Origin: Massospora cicadina
Lineage: Eukaryota; Entomophthoromycota; Entomophthoromycetes; Entomophthorales; Entomophthoraceae
Direction: 5' to 3'
Length of the DNA stretch: 64,000 bases
NCBI GenBank assembly: GCA_022478985.1
Contig: JAKSZP010005281.1
Coordinates: forward strand, 62,001-126,000
Below, piece after piece: positions 23,073 to 32,536 of this stretch (position 1 is its first letter; every line of letters starts with the position of its first letter). The translations under genes and the position numbers were made by a program. Below the pieces are notes generated by a model that was not told the DNA's origin, made no database searches, and was given only the letters and a program-made list of their open reading frames with translations.

Positions 23073-24501
23073 TGTCATGGAAATGGCAGAAGAAGTTTAG
23101 ACTGGCCTGCCAGTTGGGATGCGTAAATACCCAAAAAGCAAGCCAGAATGCTAGAGGCATTGCCAACTAAACGACGTTATATGGAGCTGGGCATTGGGAA
23201 ATGACATATTGTTGTTGTAGAAAAACAGTGAATATGATCCTGAGGACAAAAAAAATTGAGACCACCCCAGACCCTGGAGGACTTACTCCAGGGGGCGGAG
23301 TCAAAGAAACAGTTTCAACGAGTTCACTGGTATATGGGGTTGATTCAACTGAGGAGACAAGGAGGTGTATCCTTGTTTGAAGATGGTGGACGTAAGGCCG
23401 CAAGATTCCAGTATACTGTTGTCAAAAGTTCATGATAGCAGGGTTAAAGCGCCAGAAGTATCTGGCTTACTGAATCCAATCTACGACAGTGGGGGCCATA
23501 GTGACCATGAGTATTGGTAGAGCCCATCTGGTGTATGGACCAACGGGCTACCAGGGAAAAGCCATTGGGGATGCGGCCAGAAAAAAATAAAATAAACAAA
23601 AATTGATTGGTTTTTTAGCAAAATTTATTGCAAAGGAAAAGGAAAAAAACCGACCAACAATTTGCTCAGTGCAATGCAACTGATTAAATAGTGGTTAATT
23701 GGTGCAGTGACAAGCCGAGATCAGGACCCTCAATTTTAACCTAACTGGCGAATTATTTGGGAATGGGTCATATAAGTTCACTGGGAACCAACTTGAAAGA
23801 ATTTGGCGGTGGGCTGAGTTGATGTCAGTTCGACCTCAAATGTCTGAACCAAGGCTCAGCTACATTTCTGATGGTTGGCATGATGGCGTTTGGCCCAATG
23901 AGCAGCGGGAATCCCCCAAGGCCACCCCATGTAGAGGCGGGACTATTTGGTTGGGAATGGGTTCAGGACGCCCAACCCACCCATGCCTGGTCGCTGGGCC
24001 ATTCGTTCAGTCAGTGACGTTTCATTTGGTGCAACACCTGATTTTCCAACAGGGATCTTTGAACCCTCATCAATGGTGTCCGATGCTGTTACCTGCCCAT
24101 TAGGGATAATCCCTGATGATTTATGAGGGGGTGATTTTTTTGATCGTCATGTTGGCCAAATCAAAAGTGTCAGACATTCTGGCCAATAGATTGGTCTTCA
24201 TCCCTTTTTGACCATTTAAAATATGAACATTGAGCTGATTGCCACTCAAATTTGTTCCAATCAATTTCATTTTGATGATCTTGGCGCAGATTTCACTAAT
24301 TCCCCATAACAGTTCTGCCAAGGTGAGTGTGGGTACCAGGGGAGGGATCTGATGCAGAAGAGCTGTTACCCAGCGCTTGTCTACTACGTGAGTGAGATTG
24401 CCCTGAGTAACAAGGGGTACAGCTATCCTCTCCAGTACCTTCTTGCTTGGGAATGGGAAAATGGCCCAATCAATGCCCAGAGGACGTTCCTCGGACTTGC
24501 A
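23073..24501 (-). repeat. 5' LTR of element E (1429 bp)
   Basis: Direct repeat of 17162-18590 with the same length. On the + strand it starts TGTCATGG and ends GACTTGCA. It holds the element promoter by analogy with other LTRs. It carries the same open frame (24121-24501) as the left copy. The ORF seen at 24121-24636 is a chance fusion of this frame with the RT of host relic G. Confidence 0.95.
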
Positions 24502-24506
24502 ATGGG
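24502..24506. repeat. Target-site duplication ATGGG, right copy (element E)
   Basis: Matches 17157-17161 exactly. Confidence 0.9.
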
Positions 24507-25326
24507 ACTCTTTATCAAGAGAAAAGCCCAGAATGTCATCAATGTAGGCCATCACGAATACCCCCATCAGGTCCCCCAAAGCCACATCAATATGGCATTT
24601 AAAGAAAGCAGGGACATTTAAAAGCCTAAAGGGCATAACCCAAGATTGGAAAATCCCTTTTCTGGTACAGAATGCAGTTAGCCACTCCTGGTTCTTCTTG
24701 ATACGAATCTGGTTGAAGCGTTTAAAAGATCCAATTTGGAGAAGCCTCTAGCCTTCTCCACATAGTGAACAATCTGCAAGTCCAGTGGGAAGGGATGTAA
24801 ATCTAGTATTGTGACGTAGTTTAGAATTTCATAATCTATGCATGTTCATAGGGTGCCATCAGCTTTCTCCACAAAAAGAAGTGAGGAGCATACAGGAGAT
24901 GTGCGCTGAAAAATTGCCCCTTTATCTAACTGCTCTGTAATCCACACATCTATGGACGCTTTTCTCCCATACAGTCAAAGGGTAAGTGGAAGAAGATACA
25001 CGCACCAGGTCAATGGTGAGGTTGAACTCGCAATTAAACTCTAAATGAGAGGGTAGTACATTGGCTGATGCTGCGTCAAATGAATATTCCAGCCCCTCTA
25101 ATCAAGGAGTTAAGGGTAACTCCAAAGAGGGCTTCAACAGCGGATCTAGATTAAGGGTGTTGAATTTGGCCATTGGGTCAAATCTCCCTGATAGTTAGCT
25201 CTATAAAGAGGGACAACTAATTTGTGACTATTCTTTAAAGTTAAGGACAAGGTGTTTTCTTTCAAGTTGGTTCTGACTTCAAAGCTTTCGCCACCACTCT
25301 ACTCCTAAAATAATGGGATATGAGAG
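24507..25326 (-). pseudogene. Gypsy relic G, proximal half (protease end and RT)
   Basis: Read right to left: YPIILGVEWW, the end of an aspartic protease (about 25290-25320), then RT pieces CSSLLFVEKADGTL (about 24860-24900), RGFSKLDLL (about 24735-24760), VMPFRLLNVPAFFKCHID (about 24590-24640) and MAYIDDILGFSLDKES (about 24507-24555) with the YIDD box. The RT is cut by element E directly after this and resumes at 17161. The protease is itself cut at 25326, where an LTR begins. Several stops. Related to but distinct from E. Confidence 0.85.
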
Positions 25327-25984
25327 TGTTGGTAAGCATGAGAATTGGAAGGACCTGAGCGGTATTAAAACCTGAACTGAATCACAACTCGGTTATAGAA
25401 GCTCCAATAAGTTCAATAAGCTTTGATATCAACTTGAACAATGTGATCCCAAATGGGCAAAAGAAAATTCAACTTCCAGAAAATTACACCGATTCTACTA
25501 ACATAAGCTCTGAGTTAGTTGGTGAAGATCTTTCCATTTATAGGTCCCTAGAATCAGCCTTCCTGGCAAAAGAGAGTCAGATTCAAAGAAAACCTACACC
25601 ACCTGCCACATTATCAAAGAGGTCACCTTACCCTACTCATTCCAGATTCTCACACCAAGCTTCCCTTAGGCCAATCCAAATATCTCAGCAGCCTATAAAT
25701 ATCTCTGAATTTTGATTAATAATTTCCTTCAGACCTCCTAGTTCTTAATACTAGTGTTTTTTTGCCTGTTTATAGAGAATAAATTGCCTTTCAGAGCGAA
25801 CAGAGTAGCCTCAACGAAGGACCATCTAGTACTAAAAAAAAGAGTAGCCTCAACGAAGAATTTCCGTTGAGGGATTGCCTTAGGGAACTCTATCACTAAA
25901 AGATTCCGCTGGAACCTCATTTTTACCAATAATCAAACAGCCTTCAAAGGCCCTGACCTTCAGAGAGGACGACAAAGTCCTAAA
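25327..25984 (+). mobile_element. Lone LTR of the A type
   Basis: Starts TGTTGGTAAGCATGAGAATTGG and ends AAGTCCTAAA, homologous over its length to the LTRs of A (9162-9780). No gag or pol follows on the right, where element B's left LTR begins almost at once. It is therefore a solo LTR or the remnant of a deleted element. Flanking 5-mers (GAGAG and GATTG) do not match. It carries a 21-bp micro-insertion. Confidence 0.8.
25820..25840 (+). mobile_element. 21-bp poly-A-tailed micro-insertion with 18-bp target duplication
   Basis: GACCATCTAGTACT plus seven A, inserted in the LTR. AGAGTAGCCTCAACGAAG stands on both sides (25802-25819 and 25841-25858) but only once, with small changes, in the LTR of A near 9637. 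A poly-A end plus a long target duplication is the mark of LINE-machinery priming on nicked DNA. The same 14-mer with poly-A is at 22139. Confidence 0.75.
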
Positions 25985-26427
25985 GATTGTGAAGTCCAAA
26001 AATTGGCTCATAGCTGTAAACTAGTTGAGAGGTCAAAAAACAAAAAGATGGGCGAAATAGACTATTTTTTGAGTTATAAAGCGTCAATATTTTTTAAGCG
26101 TGTGGGGACTTAGTGCCTTGGGACCTTTGTGGCCCTGTATGATCATGATCTTTCATTTCCTTCCAGATACTGCCTGGTTGGTGCCATCATTGTTCTGCAT
26201 TATCCTCATGACTGCAGTGGTGGGGGTCGCGCCTCTTGAGGTTTGAGAAGCGGGGATGGGATTCCTGGAGGCGTCTCCATTGATTCTTGTGCGCGTGATG
26301 CATCCTGATTGAATCTTTAATAGTGTCTTCAGGGTAAGGTTTTGTTAACGCTGGCTTGAGAGTCAACTTATCTAGGCTCAATTTGGGAGTGGGGATTTTG
26401 ACTTTCTCACCATCTTTAATCCTAACA
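25985..26427 (-). repeat. 3' LTR of element B
   Basis: Matches 32063-32536 through blocks such as GGCTCA..CTGTAAACTAGT and TTGTGGCCCTG. In element sense it starts TGTTAGGATTAAAGATGG. The outer end seen in the right copy (TCTCAGTGTTACAGTTCTCT on the + strand) is missing here. Confidence 0.8.
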
Positions 26428-26499
26428 ACGTTTCCCTCAAAATCATGTTGGAGGGGAAATAGGGCTTAAGAATTGACAATGTACTCAGCTCACCACTGA

Positions 26500-27600
26500 C
26501 CCCTGATTGACATTGGTAATGAAGTACTCTGAGTTCAACTTATGAATGACATTATAAGGTCTGGAACAAAGAACGTCAAGCTTGTTATGTTAACCTCCAG
26601 GTCAATGGTGATAAAATATTTTGAGGTCACCTATCTGAAAAATTGTTAAAATGGGTCATCCAAGATAAATCGGGATGTCTCCCTTTCTGTGGTGGTGACA
26701 ATGCCTTGCGAGGCTAGGGCTTTAAGCTGGAAAATTTTATCATCTAAGGCCCTCATAGTTTAATTAGAGTTCTCAAGTAGGGATGTATCTACCAGGGGCT
26801 GAATGCTGATTGGTATATGTAGAGCATACTCATATAGAGCTTCAAAGGGGTACATCTTGATAATTTTATGTTAGCTTATTTGGAAGAAAGAAAGGCGCTG
26901 GGAAAATAATTATTCCAGCGAGTAAGGTCAGAGGAGGCCATCTTCTATAAGATAAAGATGAGATTTTATAGCACGTTCCACCACCCCATTGGTCAATGGG
27001 TTGTAAGGGGCAGTGAAGCTCTGGTTAGTTCCAAAAGCAAAGGTAGTACTTGAACTACCTGTGAGATAAAACTTATACCAAAGCCCAAAAGTATAGTTTG
27101 TGGGCATCTGTGCTGGGTGAAAACAGATCACATAAGAAATAGGGCTATGGGTTAAGTGATAACAGCAGGGACTAGAATTTCTTCGACCCATCTTGTCAAG
27201 TGGTCCATGGTTAAGAGGATAAATTCATAGCTATGAACCTGGTAGAAATGGGCCTACTACATTGATGCTAATAACATTAAAAGACCTGACGGGACAATTG
27301 AGTGCTGATATAGTGGGTTGGCCTGATCTTGTGATTGGCATGTCATACACGCCTCCAAGACTTCTTGGATGGTTTCTACTATTTGATCCAAGTAGCATCA
27401 TTTTTAGCCATTTGTGATTCTTATTCACTGCCCCATGTCCCATAGTTACATGTCTTACTAGGATAACGTAGGTTTGAGAAGAAAGGCAGATAAGGAAGCC
27501 TTTTTTATTTGGTTTATTATATTTCTTTCCTTCCTTGATCTGAGTGTCTCAGGTCTTTTTTCAGAGCTCATCTTGAAAATCAGGGTTTCTAAATCCATCA
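26500..27600 (-). pseudogene. Integrase relic of element B
   Basis: Right to left: GHGAVNKNHKWLK (about 27400-27440), matching C's zinc-binding GHGAVKKTHEWLK; VISINVVGPF (about 27245-27275), where the first catalytic Asp (C: VSIDVVGPL) is Asn; and APYNPLTNGVVERAIKSH (about 26970-27020) with the catalytic Glu. Frameshifts separate them. Weak C-terminal sequence extends towards the 3' LTR. Confidence 0.75.
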
Positions 27601-28110
27601 TTATGGCCAATTGATTAGATTGAACATTTGGCCCTCCTTGAGGGCCAAAGCAGCCATTACTGACATCCTAGAGAGACCATTGGCGTTCTGATAAATCGCT
27701 CCTGTATAATGAAATATGATGAAATAGTAATTCTGCAGCCTAATGTCCCATCAGGCTAATTGGCCATATGTGTCCTTCATTTTCTGCAGCCATTGGAGCG
27801 AGGAGTGGTCAGTGACGATGGTAAAATGTGTGCCATAGAGTTATGGCCAGACTGCTTAATTTAACAAAATATCCAGGCACTCTCACTCAGTAATTCTATA
27901 GCTCCGTTCATCCTTGCTTATGGTATTGCTTAAATAAGCAACTGAATGTTTGACCTGATTTTCATCATGCTGGGCTAGGATGGCCCCAACTGAGACAACA
28001 CTCAATTCTGTGAATAGCAAGAAGGGTCAATCAAAACGCAGATGAGCTATAATAGGCTTAGTACAAAGAGCGGTCCACAACACATAAAACACCTGCTGTC
28101 ATTAAGGCCG
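27600..28110 (-). pseudogene. RNase H relic of element B
   Basis: Minus-strand pieces match element C: AIL.QHDENQVKHSVAYL (about 27930-27990), YGTHFTIVTDHSSLQWLQKM (about 27775-27830) with the TDH Asp, and a NANGLSR-like end (about 27675). Multiple stops. Confidence 0.65.
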
Positions 28111-28119
28111 CCATTCAAA

Positions 28120-29050
28120 GGGCACATTCTTTTACAGGAGATAGAGCAGGGGATTGACTAGGTCGGCAAACCAAGGGATGAACTGATGATAAAAGCCCAT
28201 CATTCCTAGGAATACATGAATATTCCTAAGGCTTTGTGGGCGTGACATCTTCTTAATGGCATCAACTTTGTCCAATATGGGTTGGATACCATCCTTTAAG
28301 ACCTTGTGTCCGAGGAATTCCATTTCTGATTGGAAGAAGATTACTTTAAAGGTTTGATTTTTAAAGCCTTTCTAAGATGATTGAAGACTTCCCAGAGGTG
28401 TTCTACATGGAGGTTGAAGGTTTTAAAAAAGATGGTGGAATTGTTGAGGTACACAAGGACATAGGATAACTTCAAGTCCCCTAGGATCCAGTCCATGGCG
28501 CGTTGAAAGGTGGCTGGCACGTTGCAAAGACCCTGGGGCATCCTTGTGGGTTTGAATAGCCCCTCATTGGCTATGAGAGCACACATGGCTCAACCTTTGG
28601 GAGCAAACTACACCTGACAGTATCTGAAAGTGAGATCCATTTCTGAAAAGTATTGTGAACCGGTAAGCAAGAGGAGAGAGTTGTTAATTGGGGGCAAGGG
28701 ATAACTGTCTTTCCTGATGATGGAATTGAGCCAGAGGTAGTCCATCACCACATGATGGCTGCCACCCTTCTTCCAAACTAACAGGAAGGTGGAGGCTCAA
28801 AGGCTTTGCAAAGGCATTAATAGCCTGACTTCAAGTTGTTGCTTGAGCTCTATCGCCACCTGGGCTTCTTCACCCTTACTTTTTTTTCAGTATGGTCAGG
28901 AACAAATGGGTGGAGCGTCCTCAGTCTTTACATGATGTAGAACCCCACCTATTTTCCAAAATCGTAGGTAGAGGTTGAGAAGAGGTCTGAGTACTCCTTA
29001 AATAATTCCCTAAGCTGGCTATGTTGCTCATAAGTAAGCTCTGGACTGAT
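28120..29050 (-). pseudogene. Reverse transcriptase relic of element B
   Basis: Right to left: HHVVMDYLWLNSI (about 28710-28750), an in-frame TGA at 28590-28592, MCALIANEGLFKPTRMPQGL (about 28530-28586), FQRAMDWILGDLKLSYVLVY (about 28445-28505), then YLNN in place of the YLDD catalytic box (about 28435-28448), and MEFLGHKVLKDGIQPI (about 28275-28323). Loss of both catalytic Asp residues makes it inactive. Confidence 0.85.
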
Positions 29051-29589
29051 GTAGGTGTCAACTAAAGCCACTGATGGGGTGTTTAAACCTAAATCCCCAC
29101 AGGCTTCCAAAGATGTGGATGTCATCTATAGCCTCTACCAATAGGAGGCAAACATAAGCATTCGGAGTATCAGGGCCCAATATCCTAGGTTTGTTGGTAA
29201 GGGTAGCCAATAACACCATTATGGATTCATCATAGGCATGATCAAAGATTCCTGAACAGGTTAGGATCTCCTTGACCAATGGGTTATCTAGGCCTTAGAT
29301 CTCCAGTAGATATCCGGAGGAAATGTTGACATGAACCTGGGTGTCAACAACAACCTGGGAAATTGCCAGTATAGTGGTCATCTTAGGAAAATGATTTTTT
29401 ATGCCTTTAATGCCATCAACCGCAAGAGAGGGCATCCATACATGAGAGCCCCTCATGTGATACACAAGTCATTTTTTTGGCTTTAACTTTTAATAGGAAA
29501 GCCCAAGCTTTGACCTCCGTTTTGACATCACGTGAGGTTTTAAAACCCAGGGGGGCCCAGTGTCCCAGCAGTTATAGAAATCCTCCATC

Positions 29590-29890
29590 ATAGTGCACTA
29601 TGGCGGAGTAATCTTTAAGGAACTTAGTCCAAGGAGAAGATCATAGCTCAGGTTATCTAATGCAATGGCGTGGGTATTCTTGGAAAGCTTCCCAAAGTGG
29701 ATGGGTAAGGAAGAATAGGCCTCAATGGACTGAGTACATTGCAGTCCAGCTGTGCTATATTCCATGCAATGAGGCAAGTCTGAAGCAACCTTTATGTGTT
29801 TTATAAGTTTGGATGAAATGACATTCACGTGGAAGCAACTATCAACAATAACATGAACTGGGATTTTATAGACTAAAAAGTGACGTGGGT
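29590..29890 (-). pseudogene. Aspartic protease relic of element B
   Basis: The minus strand gives VIVDSCFHVNVISSKLIKHI (about 29785-29850), where the family has VDSGSPVNVISS, then CMEYSTAGLQCTQSIEAYSS (about 29700-29760) and DNLSYDLLLG (about 29625-29655). It is closely similar to element C's protease; the active-site Gly is lost. Confidence 0.8.
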
Positions 29891-30059
29891 ACCCAACCTC
29901 ATGAAATGTGGAGGTAGTTTGAGAAACATAGGAGAGTCATCAGAAGAAGAGTAAGCAGTATCAGGTTCTTTATTATCAATGGGTACCAAAACTTCTTCTT
30001 CTGGTACAATAACTCCAGGCTCATTAGAGGTCACTTATTGTACTTGAGGCAATATAGTG

Positions 30060-31990
30060 ATGTCACCATGAAGTGCCTCGTCCTTCATTCTGACGGCGCT
30101 TTTCTTGCCTCCTCAGCAATACTATTCCAACAAGTTTTGGCACTGTGACAGAACCTATTGCAGTAGGTGCATTGAAGTCTAGGATTCTTCTGGTTTTTGA
30201 CAATGTGGACCCAAGGAGGGCTGGAGGAGACAGAAGCGATAGACTTGGGATGCTAGGTAGACCATTTATCTCATTAGCGCTTTCTAATTTCCCAAAGGCA
30301 AGTAAAACCATTCTTCTTGTCAATCATATACACATAGCTTATGATAAGCCCCCAACGCAGAGATGACTTCAGTTATGGCGTCGTCCAAGGTAATGCAGTT
30401 AGTGTCAAGAGCTGTATTTGGGCGTAGAATCAGTTGGCGATCTCCACAGGGCTTTCCCCTTTGTTCAGAATAATACCCATGAATGCCTGCTTTTTATTGG
30501 CCATGGTTTTTGCTTCTAAATTTCTGTATTAGGGTGGTACGGACCTGCTCCTATGTGTGACGTTCCTTTAACTGAGAAGTCATACTCTCCCAAGCAGCGC
30601 TACTCAAAAGGGAGTGGAGATGCTTCACATTCTTTCAGTTGGTAGGCTCTTCTATGTAACTCTCATTGGCGTATATGAAAAAGGCGATTCTTCTGGATGG
30701 AGGTGAACTTCACCTTAAAACTAGGCTTAAAGTTAGTAACAATAGGTGTGGAAAGGGTCTTGACACCAGGATTTGGTGCAGGCTCATAAAGTTCAGTCTC
30801 TGCATAGTCTCAAGGGGCCTATTGATCTAGCCCTCATCCCAAACCCTTAAGGTCTTCTTGAATATCATCCTAGTTTCAGTTTAGGGAGGCAATGGAGGCT
30901 TTTTGAGCAACCTGCTCCTTAAAACTTGAATGTCAGTGCATTGAAAAGGCAGCTTGGCTCTTTAAATAATTTCACGCATGTGTTAAACCCCTGACAGGTT
31001 TTCTCAAGCTGAGAGATGCGATTATTGGTGAGCTTGGTGAAGGCACAGAGATTATTCATCTCATTCAACAAGTCCTCATCAAGACCCAAGAGAGGGACTC
31101 CGTCCACTTGAAGATTTCACCACTGAGCCACATTGCAATTTTGATCCCATAAGGCAGCGAGGGATGTTAAAAAGTCCTTTTTCCAGGAGTCTTCAAGGTT
31201 TCCAGGAGTAGGCACTGTGGGGCCAGAGGGCCCCTGAATCCAATGGGGACCTTTGGGACCTTCTGACCCCCTAAGCCCCTCAGGCCCTTCCCTCCCAGAT
31301 GCAATGTCGTGAGAGGCTAGCTCTTGGTAGTGCTGCTGGATAGTCCACACAAGGTCCTCAACTTGGTTGTGGTATTGATTATATGCAGCCTCAGGAAGTT
31401 GTATATTCTGACAGGGATAGACTCAAGATAGCCAGAATATCTGCTGTATAAGGCTACAAGTTGGTTGAAGTTCTCATTTATTAACTGACAGTTATTGCTA
31501 TTAGCCTCCTAATTATTGTGAACAAAATTGGGGCCACATTATAGAAGTCAATAAAGCTGGATTGTAGGGTTTATGTAAGCCCTAATTGTTGGTAGACTTC
31601 GTGGTGATGCAACCCAACTAGTTGTGTGAGGTTATATCTGGAATTATGGATGAAATTTCTGGAGATAGAGTTTGTTCCAAAAAGCCAATTTTTCCGCTGG
31701 CAGTAGAGCTGAGGCATATAAATCCTGCATCATGGAAGGCACCAAAGAGGCGCAGGAGCAATTTGAGCAGCTTTCACAGAGTAGATCCCATCTAGTAATT
31801 GTTATATAACCTTATTGAATTTCTCATAATGAAGTTAATACTGATTCCTGTTAATTGAAAGGAGAGGAAACTGGAAGGTGGCCTGAAACACTAAACTTTT
31901 GGGCTGCATGGGTGGTACTTCATATTTTGAGGTGCTAATCCAATAAGTGACTTTTCTTTATCAATCAGAAGGTTGATTTCCTTGACTGCT
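30060..31990 (-). pseudogene. gag relic of element B, with collagen-like segment and CCHC knuckle
   Basis: Right to left: a poorly preserved N-terminus, a collagen-like run GREGPEGLRGSEGPKGPH (about 31235-31295), a helical segment (FKWTESLSWVLMRTC and neighbours, about 31000-31110), a capsid-like region, and a zinc knuckle QCTYCNRFCHSAKTCW (about 30125-30175; C-x2-C-x4-H-x4-C). The layout equals that of C. Frames shift repeatedly. Gag forms the particle and the knuckle binds RNA. Confidence 0.75.
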
Positions 31991-32040
31991 TTTATTCTAT
32001 ATTGTCCGTGATATATGTTTTCACTTGGACAACTCAGAGC

Positions 32041-32058
32041 CCCCTGTAGTGAGCACCA
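32041..32058 (-). other. Primer binding site of element B
   Basis: In element sense TGGTGCTCACTACAGGGG, identical to the site of element C, and two bases after the LTR in the same arrangement. Confidence 0.65.
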
Positions 32059-32062
32059 CTTA

Positions 32063-32536
32063 TCTCAGTGTTACAGTTCTCTGGAATGTAGCCAAAGTTA
32101 AAAAATGGGCTCAATTCTGTAAACTAGTGAAGAGGCCAAAAAATGAAAAGATGGGGCAAAGTAATTTGCTTTATTAAGTTAAAAAGAGTTAATATTTATA
32201 GGACTTGTGGGGACTTGGTGCCTTGGGGACCTTTGTGGCCCTGCACAATCAGGATCTTTCACTGCTTTCCATATTGACTGCCTGGTCAGCGCCCAAATTT
32301 TTTGACATTGTCCTCATGATCACAGTCATGGGGGTTATGCCTATTGAGGTTAAGAAAGTGGGTATGAGATTCCTGAAGTCATCTCTGTCAATTCTCATGA
32401 ATGTGATGCTTCCTGATTAAATCTCATATCAGTTCCTTCAGGGTAAAGATCCATTTGTGCAGGCTAGTGAGTCAACCTATTGAGGCTCAATTCAGAAGTA
32501 GGGATTATTACTCACTCATAGTCTTAAATCCCAACA
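32063..32536 (-). repeat. 5' LTR of element B
   Basis: In element sense it starts TGTTGGGATTTAAGAC and ends AACTGTAACACTGAGA, parallel to C's AACTGTAGTGCTGACA end. The terminal CA has decayed. Confidence 0.8.

Larger units (their letters stand above)
17162..24501 (-). mobile_element. Chromovirus E (Ty3/gypsy LTR retrotransposon with chromodomain)
   Basis: About 7.3 kb, on the minus strand. It is bounded by two 1429-bp LTRs and a perfect 5-bp duplication ATGGG. Read right to left: 5' LTR, gag, protease, RT, RNase H, zinc-binding and catalytic integrase, chromodomain, polypurine tract, 3' LTR. The chromodomain places it among chromoviruses, known from fungi, plants and vertebrates. The LTRs are the same length and look nearly identical, so this is one of the younger insertions. 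Frameshifts and stops separate domains, but long stretches remain intact. It sits inside relic G. Confidence 0.95.
25985..32536 (-). mobile_element. Ty3/gypsy LTR retrotransposon B
   Basis: About 6.5 kb on the minus strand, same family as A and C. Two LTRs of ~440-470 bp bracket, from right to left, the primer binding site, gag with collagen-like repeats and a CCHC knuckle, protease, RT, RNase H and integrase. The left LTR lacks about 25 bases at its outer end where it meets the lone A-type LTR, so no target duplication can be checked. Decay is strong: stops throughout and catalytic RT residues changed. Confidence 0.88.

Noticed and set aside
24121..24636. 171-codon minus frame containing a YIDD box
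   Set aside because: It is an accidental fusion of the LTR-borne frame of E with the RT of host relic G across the insertion junction, including the target duplication, not a gene.
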